Source: Dipylidium caninum (taxonomy: Eukaryota > Platyhelminthes > Cestoda > Cyclophyllidea > Dipylidiidae). From it: DNA of 64,000 nt. The DNA lies in assembly GCA_017562135.1 (NCBI GenBank), contig QEYB01000526.1, positions 434,001 to 498,000 of the forward strand, in the 5' to 3' direction. The translations under genes and the position numbers were made by a program. Shown here one piece after another: positions 35,483 through 48,180 of the stretch (the first letter of the stretch is position 1; each line of letters begins with the position of its first letter). Under the pieces are notes generated by a model. The model searched no databases, had not been told where the DNA came from, and was given only the letters and a program-made list of their open reading frames with translations.

Positions 35483-36682
35483 TTGAGCGGACAGAGATGA
35501 TCGAACGATCTACTCCACGCTTTCTAGTGCACTGCCTGTGAAATATAGCGTAAAATCGATTATTCGCAGGGTTTGTGTTTTCGCGGCATAAGCAGTATAG
35601 TTAAATATTCTACAAAGACTATTAAGGAAATCGAGACGATCATGAAGTTTTGTTTAGTTTTCATGATTTTAGCATCTTATAGTATTTTAATGACAGATTA
35701 ATCAAATAACCCTGCGAAGTGTTCCTACGCATGAAGGCGATATGAATATAAACCTCTAACAAGGTAACGTAAGGATTAACCGCATTTATGAAGGTGTACA
35801 TAAGGTTCGAATGACAAAAATCTTAGATGACTGGGGGGTTGGTTGAAATGGGCTGCAAGAAGGAAACACATTTGTCCTGTATGCTCCTGCCAATTTGTAC
35901 GGATCCAACTTCAGCTTGGACCAACTGTATAGATGTGTTGCTACCGCAGCTCCCAAGGTTCTTTTTTCCTCCAACTTACTTGTAACATTTCTAAGTGTTA
36001 AGCTGGGTGTAATCTGGGTAATCTAATTTTGCGAATATATTACTATTTCACGTTACTGTCGGTATACATCAAGCGGGTTGTAAGGTTCACTATATATTTA
36101 ACAAGCAAGTAAACAACCAAGCAAGTTTTCGTCGTTGAATCGTGAATTCGACTGCCCAACTCTATAGCTGATTTACAACCAATTCTAATTAATAGTGTAC
36201 GTCTTCACACCTCTAGCGATATATTGGAAATTGTTAACCACATCAACACCTTTAATATTCCTAAGCTTACCTGTTTTAATAGTGCCGTACTTCTATTCCT
36301 AATGCGAGCATACGAATTTTTCCATAAAGTCACTTGAATTGGTGGTCGACTGTGGTCAATGGTTCTGATTTTCAAATTAATTAAACACAGTGAGAGTTAA
36401 CACTCCGATAGAATTCAGGCGCAACAGTGGAAAACAGCAACCTCTGCTTAGTCATATATATCTCTGTTGGGTCTATTCATTTCTTCATTTGTCAGCAACG
36501 CAACTTCAGAGCCGTGAGCCTTAACCTATAGTGCCTGATAAACGTCTGTCTATCGGTAATCCGCTTTATTTATTTTTCCATTCATTAATCTTTTCAAATT
36601 CCACTTTAATTTGGCGAGGCCGTGCCTCGTCCCCAAGGTCATTGCTCATTAACGTTTTTACTTGACCTGGTCCAGCGTCATC
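35483..36682. promoter_or_regulatory. Divergent intergenic region between ZFR (-) and ARCN1 (+)
   Basis: The two start codons face away from each other 1.2 kb apart, so this AT-rich stretch must carry both promoters. No coding exon was recognised. The minus-strand open frame at 35786-35974 has no family resemblance. No specific promoter element could be assigned. Confidence 0.5.
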
Positions 36683-39600
36683 ATGGTATAATGCTTGATT
36701 TACTGTATATTTCTTGCGTGTTAGGTGTTATTGGCTGCTGCCATTTGCACTAAGGATGGAAAAGGTATTCTGTTGCCCGTTTTTCTAGCGTTTTTTCTAT
36801 AGCCCTGGTTTCTCGACAATTTGTAGAAATGTCAAAATCCAGAATTGAAGGCCTTATCGCCACCTTTCCGAAACTTGCTGACCCAGGTTTATTTATTTCT
36901 CCGTTATATATATGTATATTAACTTATTAGGCAAACAGCACACGTTTGTAGAAACGGATACAGTTCGCTACGTTTATCAACCGCTAGAGAGACTTTACGT
37001 CCTCCTCATTACTACCAAAGCTAGCAACATTCTCGAAGACCTCGAGACCCTTCGCCTATTCGCTCGTGTGGTAGGGTAATTCACTATTCAATCAGTTTTC
37101 AGATTCCTGAGTATGCGCGTGGCTCCGACGCCTCCGATGTAGTCGAAAATGCCTTCCAGATTATTTTCGCGTTTGACGAAATTGTTGCCCTTGGCTATCG
37201 CGAAAGTGTTACTCTTAGTCAAATCCGCACATTCACAGAGATGGACTCACATGAAGAAAAGATGTTCAACGCAGTACGTGAGAATCAAATGCACGAAGCT
37301 CGCGAATTAAGCAAACGTAAAGCTCGTGAACTTGAACTTGCCCGTCAGGCTGCAGCCAAACAAGGGCTCCCTCCTAATTCAATTTACAATAACTTTTCTG
37401 GTGGTAGAGGCGCTGAAACATTTGGTTCTCTGTCCAGTGTCGAACCATCTCTTGGTACCATTGGATACATTTTTATATTCCTTAATAGATGACTATTCAA
37501 CAACACCATTATTATCAAATCAAAACCAGACACCCCTGTTGATAAAACTCCAATAAGGCGTGGTATGCAGCTTGGAGCTCGTGGAGGTCAGAGTAAGACA
37601 GACCTGGATAAACTCACGAACATACTGCAAAAGGAAATCCCAGCAGTCACATCGGAGGCTGGAAATACTGATATTCCGATAGCAGCTTCGATTATAATGC
37701 AAAAGCGAGTCTCTTCTTTGGTTGAAAATGCTTTTCAGTTCCTTGTCATTGACTTCCTGTTTTTGATTTCGCTTTTTCCAATATTCTCGTCGGTTAATAG
37801 TTGAAAAAAATCGTTCTCTATTACTTGGATGCTGAATTATTCCCCTAAACTAGATGTTTTTAATGTATGCTCGCATTCTGCTGTTCGTTTTGTTGTGTAA
37901 TTCTATCCTTTTGGTAACCTATTCGTAATGTCGTACTCGACTTCATTAACGAAACTCTTTGTCGACTTGTTATTCTTGCTACTTTCCCAATCAAATTCCC
38001 CCGTTGGATCGCGGTGTTCCTCAGACTAGTTCGCCCTAAATATCCTAAATTAGGTTTGATGTCGTTTCAACGAGACTTGACTTGGCCAAATAATTTACTG
38101 TACGTGCTAGTGTTAATTCTGTTCTTTTACAAAATCCCCATTGTGTATTCACGAAATTTTGTTACTCGGTTGTTTCGAGGTAATCAGACGAGGTCTTGCG
38201 TCATCGCTGTTTTTTTCCCAGTTGTCAATACTGAACCCCATTTTTCTGTGGAGTGTTACTCCATAACATGTTATAACAGCTACTGCTTTCCTAGAAGAAA
38301 TAAACGCCTGACCTTTAAGAATCTACTCTGCAAGAGTGTCTTAATTGGAGTAAGAAATGTAAAAGCGCTACAAGGACTAGTGAAATTAATTCATTTCGGT
38401 AATTGGCTGGGAATTTTAATGATGCGAGTATGCAACTCCACGCAAGCAAATTCTAGGAGCCTCAAGAATGTATTTTTTCTAGCCTCCGCATTCGCATTGA
38501 GGAGCGTCTAAACGCTCAGGCTAATCGGGATGGCGGTGTCGACGTGCTTGAAGTTGGCGGGGTTTTGTACGTCCTTGCGGGCGATGAGCGCAGTTCCACT
38601 GCTCGCATTCGTGTAGATTTGAGTCGCGCAACAATGGGCAGCGACAAACGCCCCTCGGCCTCCTTCCAAACTCATCCAAATATTGACAAGGCCGCCTTCC
38701 AGGTTCGTGTGAAGCATTTAGACGTTTGTTCTTTCTAAATTGGTAATCTGGCCAACCTTTTCTACTTCACGCCGCTCCGCAGACTTCTAACTGGTTAACG
38801 ATAAAGCCAGGCGGAAAAGCGTTTCTTGTGGGCAAGGAAGTGGCGGTGCTAAAGTGGCGCCTACAGAGCCAAGCGGAGACTGCCCTACCTGTTCTCATCA
38901 ACTGTTGGCCTGCCGAGATTGCGGGCGGGTTCGAAGTAAATGTGGAGTATGATCTGCAGGATACCTCCCTGTCTCTGCAGAACTTCTGTATCACCATACC
39001 TCTTCCGTAAGTTTTCCCTAACCCAATTCTGCGATGTTGTAAGAGGGTTTGCGCTCTTGGAGTATTCTCACCTTTTGGCTGCTGTTTTATTACGTAAATT
39101 ATTACTTGACATAAATGGAGGGTTTCGCCCCAATATCTTTTTCCGTGGGTGTTTTATTTTCAATATGTATTGTGGAAGAAGTCCATATTGTGTTGTCTCT
39201 CAATCATCCTGCAGTCCTACAACCAAGCCTCCCGTTGTGACGGCTTGTGACGGCGACTACGAGATTGACTCTCGGCGTAATCATATTCGCTGGACCCGGC
39301 CTATCGTAGACGCGGATAATGCCACCGGCAGCCTCGAGTTCACCGTTCGCACCGAACGCGGGTCAAAGACCGACCTTTTCTTCCCAGTACATCTCGATTT
39401 CAACTCGACAAAGTCATACTGTGGCGTTGAGGTGAGGATAGTTCATATTCGATACACATCCTCTTATTTCCGTATCTCCCGACCCACTTTATTACCGATA
39501 TGGTATGATAATTTATTGGGAAAAAAGTGAAGGGCTTTGAGAATACTTCAGTTTGTTGGCCTAATAGACTTGATGCGCTATTCTCGGGGAGCTCAGTCAC

Positions 39601-40167
39601 AGGGCATTTTCACTCGGCGTTAAAACTTTAACACGCCCTCGTTAGGCTTTCTTTGTTTGCCGACGCTTGCGCAAATCACGGTCGGTAGATGACAGCCTAA
39701 GCGTTTTGCAAGCCAGATTATCTTGCCTCCTCTTCGTTCAGGTTTGTCTAATTGCGGAGCATGTAAACTTTTACCTTTCGGTTTCATTGTCGAAGAACGT
39801 GTTTGCAAGTTGGCGCTGTATTTTGTGGTAGTTTTTTTGATTTACTTCCACGCATACATTTTCTAAATGATTTGTGGGACTCTCGGGCATAAGCGGATGA
39901 TCCACCACTGGGTGGGAGCTAAGGCCCGAATTTCTGTCAGCCTTCCTCCTCCGCCTTCTCACATCTTGTTCACGCGCAAGTAACCACTTCCTTTAACTCA
40001 TTAAAATGTTCTTAGAGACTCTGAAGGTAGAGTTTTCCTGACGCACTTCTTTCACATTATTAGCTCTCTTCTTTATTCAGGTGGCGGAAACGACTGACGC
40101 AACAGGGGAAACCGTGGAATTCTCAACAGAGGTCAATTTTCACCCCGAACGATATGAGATCGTGTAA
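36683..40167 (+). CDS. ARCN1: Coatomer subunit delta (delta-COP, archain)
   Basis: Delta-COP is a COPI coat subunit for Golgi-to-ER retrograde vesicles. Exon 1 is only the ATG (36683-36685). Further exons: 36725-36764, 36803-36886, 36931-37070, 37103-37454, 37489-about 37720, about 38483-38702, 38783-39006, 39215-39431 and 40081-40167. The first introns are 39, 38, 44, 32 and 34 bp. The N-terminal longin-like domain reads [61 protein letters not shown] and [12 protein letters not shown]. The C-terminal mu-homology domain includes [59 protein letters not shown] and the ending FHPERYEIV. Length is about 530 residues (human 511). Exon 6 reads correctly only if one T is added at about 37496; the phase at the 37720/38483 junction is unresolved. 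All other junctions are clean. Confidence 0.95.
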
Positions 40168-41538
40168 TAGGGCAAATGATGGAACATGGTTGCCGGTTAT
40201 ACATACGTTCTGCGTGCTGCTGCGAGGAATTCCTATTTATCCTTACTCCTTTTTTCATATGCTAGACTAACTGGGATGCCTATTCTCTGTTTGCCCCTAT
40301 TCTTTTCGACTTCCAAATTTACTTAGTCTTCTATCTTCTCTTGGTCTGGGGTCGTAGCTGGCGATTTTCGGTTGGCGGGTTGGTGGGCGTATGGTGGTGT
40401 TTGGTGTGGAGTCGGATTCCGGACGGCTGAAGAGGCGTTCGTAAACGTGTTTGGTAATGTGCGGGGGTAGCTGACATTTCGAAACAAATTAGAAAATAAA
40501 GGAGTGCTCTCGAGGTAATATAGAGCAATTATTGGTATTGTGGTTGGAGACGGTTGAGTGTAACCTCATACCTAGTGGAAAGTGGTTGAGTGTATATAAT
40601 TTGTGACAAAATATAATTAAGGTTGGGATCACAACCATTTCTAGCCAAAAAATATTTGAATTGATGAACGCTAATTCATATAATTTTTTGACGTTTGAAT
40701 TGTTTAAAGCATTATTTAAATGTCCGAGCGACCCATTTAAGTCGGTATTATTTTATTAATTTTCGGCGATGGAGAATGTCTTTCTCTCCTTCGCCGGTAA
40801 TCCGTCTTTTGTTGAAAATGGAAGCTTTCCAGGTACGGCCTATTTGTATAGCACTTGGTTCTTATTTGTCCAACACCTTTTTCGGTCCCTGTTCTCCCTA
40901 TCTTGTAACACGGTAACCTGCTTTGTTATTGACTCGACTTTTGTTACCGGTTTCTTACGGTGTATTCTTTAATGACACCTATTTATAAGAGTAGAGATTC
41001 AATCCGCGGTTTAAAAAAAGTCGAAAAATCAATGTCAAGGTGTGCATTACCTTGATTCCGTGTTCCCTCTTCCTGTTTTGGAAATTCAAGATAAATTTTC
41101 GATAATGTATTTCCGGGGTGCATGTTTGTTGAATATGTTCAGCAAAAACATTTTTCTTCTACCTCTTGACGTGCCTTTTCTTACGTGATTTGTTCTCGAG
41201 CACCTCTTACTCTGGTCGATAATCTGAAATTCAATGAATTTGGGTGGTTCTGTCAAATTGATAGTGCTCAAGAATCTCCTGAAATTGTTAATATAACAAA
41301 ATTTTCAGTCTCGCATTTCCAAGAGAGCCCTTTGGAACAGGTCATTAGTCATCTGTTGACAGCAGGTTAGACCTAGTACGACCACCTAACGCCTAACAGC
41401 AATCTAACTTGGCAAGTCAAGAAGCGAGAGGAGGAATAGCTTTTCTTGCTGCCGAGAGGAAGACTTTTAACAGGCGTACTAACCTGAAAAATACTATGTG
41501 CCACTGTTATGTTGTTACATCCTCCCTCCGTTTCAGTC
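40168..41538. other. Intergenic region between ARCN1 and the C2H2 factor
   Basis: It holds the ARCN1 3' end and the upstream part of the zinc-finger gene. An AATAAA-containing run near 40494-40500, about 330 bp past the ARCN1 stop, is a candidate poly(A) signal. The polypyrimidine stretch ending in CAG at 41536 looks like a splice acceptor, so the upstream part probably includes an intron of the zinc-finger gene. No other exon recognised. Confidence 0.45.
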
Positions 41539-43806
41539 ATGGTCCACAACCATCCCTTTGCTCCGTGGGGTAGTTTCGCTGCCACGGCACAACCCGCTTC
41601 AACAAATACCCTCGTTGCAGCTGCCTCGTCAGGCAGCGCCGCCACCACCACTGCAACGTCTTCTGTCTCCACTTCCTTTATGCGCACATCGCAGCCCACC
41701 ATGGTTCAACCCCATCACCAACTGCATTATCAACACCAGCTTCATCTTCAACAGCTGCAACAGCATCAACAGTACTTAGCAGCTGCTCGTCAACAACAAC
41801 AAGCTCAACAAGCCCAGCAGCAGCAGCGAGTAGCCTTTCCTACCTTCCCTGCTGGTGCGGTGACTTCCGTCTCCTCTCCGAGTGATCAAAAGTCTCAGCC
41901 TACTTTCCCGCCCCCTGTCACTGCCACTTCCTCTACTGTCACTCCTACAGCAAATGGGAGCAGTGGAAGCAAGACTTCCACCTCTTCTGCCACCGCCCCT
42001 ACCAACACCACGACTGCTCCCGCCCTCCCACAAATTCCCGAGGATCTTCTCCTTAAACTCGACCCATCCTTAGCTGATCAGAAGCCTTCAGTCGACTCCG
42101 CAGCAGAGAAGCCCTACCAATGCGACCAGTGCCTCAAACGCTACTCCGGCATTAAATCGCTAAAAAATCATAAACTTACCCACTCCGACATCCGGCCGCA
42201 CAAGTGCTCCTTCTGCCAGAAGGCCTTTCTCCGTGCTGACAAGATGCGTATGCACGAAATTTCTCACCTCAATGTGAAACCATTTGAGTGTGCCACATGC
42301 AAACAGCGTTTTACCCGTTCAGATAAATTGAAAATCCACCATCGCACGCACACGGGAATTCGGCCTTATGCGTGTTCTTTTTGTCCTAAACGCTTCACGC
42401 GGTCGGATAAACTGAAGATTCATGAGAGGATCCACACTAAAGTCAAGCCCTATGAGTGTATTCACTGTGGTAAGTGTTTTGCTCGCTCCGACAAACGAAG
42501 GTTACACGAGAAGACTCATCTATACGGACCGAGACCGCGGGCTAACGGAGTTCGGAAGTCTAAGTCTTCAGCGGCGACTGCGGCTACAAGTACTACTTCC
42601 TCTTCTGTGGTTGCTACCGCGAATCCGCTGCCTGTTTCGGGTTTTGGATTTTTGTCCGCTGCCCCTGGCGCCGCAACCACCACTCTCTTTGCAGCTCAGA
42701 ATTTTCCGATTGTAGCATTAAATCCAGTAGTTAACGGGACCGCCATTGTATCTACAACGGCGGCTGCTCCCGCCTCTTCTGCTAGTACTACTACCACCAC
42801 TGCAGCTGATAATGCTACTAGTATTACTGCCGTGACTACTGCAACATCTACCGCTGCGACAGCTGCTGTTGCCGCCGCAATCACAGCTTACCCACAATTT
42901 GCACAACAGATGCACTATCCGGTCTTCATGGCTACCAACCCAAACCCCGCTGCATCGTTTGTTTGCGTCGGAGCCCCAGCTAGCACATCCGCCGCCGTCA
43001 CTTCCACCGCCACGGTGACAACTTCAAGTAACTCTGCGTCGACAACAGCAACTGCCGCCACAACGACTACTTCAGCTATGGCGGCTGCGGCCACCACCAA
43101 CAACATCGCTGCCGTGATGGCAGCTGCCGCGCTGGGAAGGCAGTTCCAAACCTCGGCTGCCCAAAGTGGAGCGCAGGCTGCGATGGCTCAGCCTTATGCT
43201 CACCACCAGGTGCATTTACAAAGCCAACAGGCGGCGTATTACCACCGTCAGCAGCAACAACAACAGACGCAACAACAGCAACAACAATATGCTTACGCGG
43301 CACAGCAGCAGCAGCAATATCAACACCATGTTGTCCAACAGGTTCAGCATCCCTATCACACGCAACAACAGCAGGCGCAATCACATCACCAGCAGTATGC
43401 TGCAATGCTTCAAGCTCATCAGGCGGCTCATATGCGTCAGCAGGCGTTTAGTTTTTTCCCATCCAACCGCACTGCTACGCAATTTGCATTTAATGCCGCG
43501 CAGGACCAGCAACAGGTACAGCAACAGCAGCAGGCCCAACAGCAGGTCCAACAACAGCAACAAGTCCAGCAACAACAACAACAACAACAAATTCTAGCGG
43601 CACAACAGCAGTATCTGCAGCAACAGCAGCAGCACTACGCCCAGCAGATGGCTGTGGTGGCGGCACAGCAAAGAGCAGCGGCTGCTGCAGCAGCCGCCGC
43701 TGTGGTTGCTGCCTCTTCCTGTTCTGTTGCTCCCGTCGGCTCCTCTTCCTCAACGACAACAACGACTACAGCGGCGGTGACGTCGACAACCACTGCTTCT
43801 GCTTGA
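41539..43806 (+). CDS. C2H2 zinc-finger transcription factor with five fingers and Gln/Ala/Thr-rich regions
   Basis: The frame is open from 41509 to the stop at 43806 (765 codons). I prefer the ATG at 41539 (MVHNHPFAPWG), because a polypyrimidine tract plus CAG ends just before it, suggesting an exon start; ATG 41509 would add ten residues. Residues up to about 200 are Ser/Thr/Gln-rich. Five consecutive C2H2 fingers occupy residues about 200-340 (counted from 41509), beginning YQCDQCLKRYSG and joined by linkers such as HSDIRPHKC and HTGIRPYAC. Fingers 3 and 4 carry the same RSDKLKIH recognition helix and finger 5 RSDKRRLH. The remaining 425 residues are Ala/Thr/Ser-rich then Gln-rich, with His/Tyr and a poly-Ala run near the end. 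It is presumably a nuclear DNA-binding regulator. I cannot assign a subfamily. This is the only large uninterrupted coding exon in the window and shows no frameshift. Confidence 0.9.
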   Translation: MVHNHPFAPWGSFAATAQPASTNTLVAAASSGSAATTTATSSVSTSFMRTSQPTMVQPHHQLHYQHQLHLQQLQQHQQYLAAARQQQQAQQAQQQQRVAFPTFPAGAVTSVSSPSDQKSQPTFPPPVTATSSTVTPTANGSSGSKTSTSSATAPTNTTTAPALPQIPEDLLLKLDPSLADQKPSVDSAAEKPYQCDQCLKRYSGIKSLKNHKLTHSDIRPHKCSFCQKAFLRADKMRMHEISHLNVKPFECATCKQRFTRSDKLKIHHRTHTGIRPYACSFCPKRFTRSDKLKIHERIHTKVKPYECIHCGKCFARSDKRRLHEKTHLYGPRPRANGVRKSKSSAATAATSTTSSSVVATANPLPVSGFGFLSAAPGAATTTLFAAQNFPIVALNPVVNGTAIVSTTAAAPASSASTTTTTAADNATSITAVTTATSTAATAAVAAAITAYPQFAQQMHYPVFMATNPNPAASFVCVGAPASTSAAVTSTATVTTSSNSASTTATAATTTTSAMAAAATTNNIAAVMAAAALGRQFQTSAAQSGAQAAMAQPYAHHQVHLQSQQAAYYHRQQQQQQTQQQQQQYAYAAQQQQQYQHHVVQQVQHPYHTQQQQAQSHHQQYAAMLQAHQAAHMRQQAFSFFPSNRTATQFAFNAAQDQQQVQQQQQAQQQVQQQQQVQQQQQQQQILAAQQQYLQQQQQHYAQQMAVVAAQQRAAAAAAAAAVVAASSCSVAPVGSSSSTTTTTTAAVTSTTTASA

Positions 43807-44452
43807 AAATGTGCTCCCCATCCATTTACCCGTCTACTTGGCATTTTTGTACAAAAGGCATTTACTGTAAGTAAGCAAGTGAGTGAGTCTCCGCGAAACC
43901 ATCTTGCCACCACCGGGGATCTGCCCTTTTCTTTTTTGGATCACCATGCATCATCACCATATATATCATCAGCTACCATGTCCCTAAAGGTAAAGTGCAA
44001 TACGAGTGGGAGTTGTTAAACCTGTACATAGTCATCCCCGCCCCCCTCCTCCCTCCCCTCCACTCAGCTTTTAAAAGGCCCCGTTTCGTTTGTGCGTATG
44101 TGTGTTTGTGTGTCTCTTAAATTTTAAACAAAGCGCCAGACAATATGCCAGTGACACGAGCGTGACGGCTGACTGTTATTACTATTATTTATGGCGACGA
44201 TACTTACACTGACCCTCTTCCCCTCCCTCTCCCCTTGTGTATGCCTCGGCCCACCCGTCCGTCCTCCGTTCGTCCGAGGGAACTTCTTTCTTTGCTTCAT
44301 CGTGATGGCGCCGATTCGAACTCCTCTTTTCTCAGTCCCCGTGCCCGCCCTCACCCAACGTAAATAATGTGCATAAATTAAGTAACCCAATCTCTCACCC
44401 GTTTTTTTTCCCTATTAAATTATTGCGCGGTATCGTCTCAAAAGGAGGGGTA

Positions 44453-44456
<4 letters not shown>

Positions 44457-44480
<24 letters not shown>
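44457..44480. repeat. (CT)n microsatellite
   Basis: An uninterrupted run of about 12 CT dinucleotides lies roughly 650 bp downstream of the C2H2 gene stop codon. Confidence 0.9.
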
Positions 44481-44483
<3 letters not shown>

Positions 44484-47400
44484 TTCTCACTTGCTTTGAC
44501 TATTTCTTTCTCGGGGTTGGGATTAGGGCTAATTCGATTGCACCTCAATTCACGTGGGAGTAGGCGGCAAAGGAACAGAACGGAGGAGGCTGGATTTGGA
44601 CATCTCTCGCCTTTTGTGCACCATCTAAATGCCTGTGGTTTAGCCGACGTGGAAGGACATGTGTGTGATTTGACGGTAAACAAGGGCTAGATTTGATTTG
44701 GTAAAATTATTTATGCGGACAATAATGAATGGGCGGCTTCGTGCGCTTCGTGAATTTGCGGCTCTGCTTAAATGTGGCATCGTTCTGTCTCTTGCTGTGG
44801 AAGCGATGCTTTTTTGCTGAGTCGCTGGATTATCGAGGTTGCCAATTCCCTCTCTTCGGTTTCTATTTTCTCTTGCCGTGTGTGGTTTAGTTTTTGCTTA
44901 TTTGTCTCACCACGTGTGGTGCGCGATACTCAAGGGCACCGCGGCCATCTCTCTTTCACTTCGCATCTCGTTTGGCTCGCACCCGTCGCGTCCTAGACGT
45001 GGAGTCTCGGTGGTCCAGTGAAGAGCTCCGGTTACCTAGACCTAACTCGACGCGATTTCCCCCATCTGCAGGGGCAGGGGAGGGGAGAGAGGGGCTTGCC
45101 GAAGTCGCCTTCAGAAATCTGACAGTTTAATAAATTTACTACTCTTATTTGTCAGTAGGATCGTTTACCACTTTGCGTGGCCAATCATTGCTCACTTTGT
45201 CGCGGAGAAGTGCACTCGAGGACCACGGAAGTGGTGATGACCGCCCTAGAGGGGAATGTTGGAGATGCGGGGGGGAGGGGGCAGGGCGAGAGAGAAGGTG
45301 AACGGACCGGAGTGTGGGCGTTCTCTCCACGTTTAGTCCTTGCTTTAGGTCTCTCGACGCATAGGCGTTAGTATACAAAGTCGCGCAAGGGCGCAACGAG
45401 AGCAGCTGCCTTTTCTGCGCCATTTGGTTCCTAGGTTTTTTCCTCGTAAAGCGGATGTGCTTTTCTTCTGGGCTCCAGGAAAATGTCCGAATTTGGTTGC
45501 TTAGTTGCACAGAGAGCCACCGTCATTTCATCGCATGTCTGTCAGTAGACAGACTGTACAACTTAAATTGTTTCATGTGAAGGGAGTGCCAAGACTTGCC
45601 TTGTTCCTTATACTGTCGATATTTTTGCCTTTTTGGTGTCTTTCCCCACTGGGTGTGAACCCAAATGAAGCCTTTTTTGCCCCTGCGATAAAAATATTCC
45701 ATGCTTCTTAATAGGTGACTGATGGCACTTAGAGTGTCACTTTATTCGCTCCATCATTTGGGTAATTTTAAGGAATTCTGTCTTTCATCCCTTCTAAAGC
45801 TGTGAGATGCTGAGCAACTCTATTCTTTGAGTGACCCTCAGCCGGAAGCCGCTCCAGGCTGACACAACTTGCCTTATTCGACTGGGAAAAGTCGAGTGCT
45901 GTGGGAAGTGTGAGCCAAATCTCTCGTCGTTCATCCGCCTACTTCAGTAGATGAACGTCTGCTACAGAAGTTTCTTTTCTTATCCGTCCGGAAAATTTTA
46001 CGCGTGTTTCGAGCAAGGCTCGAGTTCCGCTTTGGACCGGTCTTCACCCGTCATGTTTCCCACCTACGAGTCTCCAAATACTGCGGCGAGCATTAGCAAC
46101 TTATGTCGCATTCATCGTCGTATCCTCTCGCCTTTCTCGGCCGCAGTCTTCGCACCTCTGGTCCATTGAGAGGCGGCAGCAGATACAGCGACTGGGAGTG
46201 GCGATTGCCCATTTGTTAAGCCATCACATTTGCCGAGTAACTGCCTTGTAGCCTCTCGGACTTGTTTCACTAATTTCTCCCCTCCCATTGTCAAATGTTG
46301 TTTCGTCACTCGTTCGACTCGTGGCCTCTGCCTTTCACCCACTTTTCACCATGACCACCGCCTGCCTTCCTCCTGGTCGCACTCGGGTATGATTGAGTGA
46401 TTTCCTCTGTCCCGCTTCGAGTCCGTCCACCGCGTCTAAACTCGGTGATCGCCTCACGAAGTCCGCGTGTGTGTTCGTCCCTTAGCGCCGTGCGTGAGAG
46501 CACACGAGGGCGCCGGGTGGGCTTTCAACACCGCGTAAGGGTGGGATGTTGCCCAGCCTCCCTCCCTTCTCTCCGCGCCTTGGAACCTGTTTCACTTTTG
46601 GTATTCAGTTGCCTTTCTTAGCGTGGTAACACACTGTTTATGTTCCCTTCGCCGCCTGTAGTTGAAGTTTCCCTGGGTTGCATATTTTAACGCAGTCCCT
46701 GTATTCTCGTGGTACTTTCCAAGAAGGTGAAGCGTAATTTCTGCCCTCTGAGGAAATGGAGAACGGCAGAAGGTGCTGCCGTCTTCGAATGCATAAATTC
46801 TACTTATAACATTCACAGTAGTATGTTTGGGCAGTTCCTCAACGCTGATTTTCTTGGGAGTAGATCGCTCTTGGAGCATGGGATAGTCGATTTGTGTGTG
46901 CGCTCAGCCGCAGTGGAAAGGTGAGGCGACCTGGTGGCGGCCCAACTGGTCACCGCGGCCCCGGAGCGCCTCGTTCATCCCAATACGATGGGTTGAGTGA
47001 CATCTGAAACCTTTGCCACTCGTTCCCCTCCGTCCAATGCACCTCCGAGGGTCGAACAGTCTTTAGATGGATGATCCTTGCGTGGTAGGGGTGGTGGAGG
47101 CACTTCGACTACTTGATGAGGCGGAGTGTATTTCTCTCAAGACGGCGGCCACGGTGTCCTTTACGGTGTCACCGGAGGTTTTCTTAAACACCCAACCAAC
47201 ATTTGTGCCTGCTTCTCACGTCTCCTGACGAATCAGTTTGGTGGAACTCTCTTTCAAGCTACCTAGAACGCGGTTTGTCGGACTTAGGGGAAGTCGCCAA
47301 CAACAGCGTCTCGAAAGTCAGAGTCTGGCCTCGAAATACTTCAGCTTTTTGGGCGTTTCTCTTCATTGCCAGTTATTTCCTTCCGCCCAATGGAAGCACG

Positions 47401-48180
47401 AGTCTTCTTGTGTGCCTCTGGCCCATCTGAGATGCACTTTAAGGCCAGAAGTGCACTATTAACAAGTCTAAACTACTTTATTTGGCCGAGAAATCACATT
47501 GCTGCCAAGACACCCCTCGATACTCTCATTTCCACCGAATTGGAATGCTTCCAATTAAAGTGTGTGGTTGATAAAATTCACAAGACAGTTTTAGCTTGTT
47601 CGGCGTGCCGAATAACCAACTTAGTGAGGAAGGCGTATTTTTGAAAGCCTCCGTGTTAGCAGCTTGATTCGGGACTACGCAACGGAAGAATTGGGTGGCG
47701 TTGAGGAGATGAGAACCACATTTGCTTCAAAGGTGGTCTGAAAGCGTGACCAAGACGCTGAGATTCTTCCCACTCGAGGCGGTCCCATTCTTCTCGCGCT
47801 TTCACCCCAGAGCCGGCAGCGAGGCGGACGAGCGGTCGTCTTCTCGGGCGTAACGCACCAAAATTAAAGTCAAAATTACTGATGAAATAGACCGAAAAGG
47901 CTGTCATTTATTCATTCATTCACCCACTTTCCCAGTGTGTTTTTGAATTAGCCCATCGGGGTGCCGATTATCCACCAACTCGTCTGCGCTGTCACTCGCT
48001 CCTCTAAATCGTCAGTCGGTGGTGCATTTCAAGTCAAAACCACCTTTTGTGCCGTTTGTTTATCTGCCTGGAGCTTTTTGAGGTCCAACCTGGCGAGGCG
48101 AGCGCATATGTGAAGGAAAGAGGCCTCCTCACCGCCCAACGGGCCGCCGCTTCGCCTCGGGTCGCCTAAATCCTCCGCCT

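Noticed and set aside
41509..41538. ATG at 41509 as start of the C2H2 protein
   Set aside because: It falls in what looks like the polypyrimidine tract and acceptor of an intron; ATG 41539 just after the CAG is preferred, though not proven.
46592..46879. 95-codon minus-strand frame in the gene-poor region
   Set aside because: No family resemblance and an antisense frame over the same bases; treated as chance.
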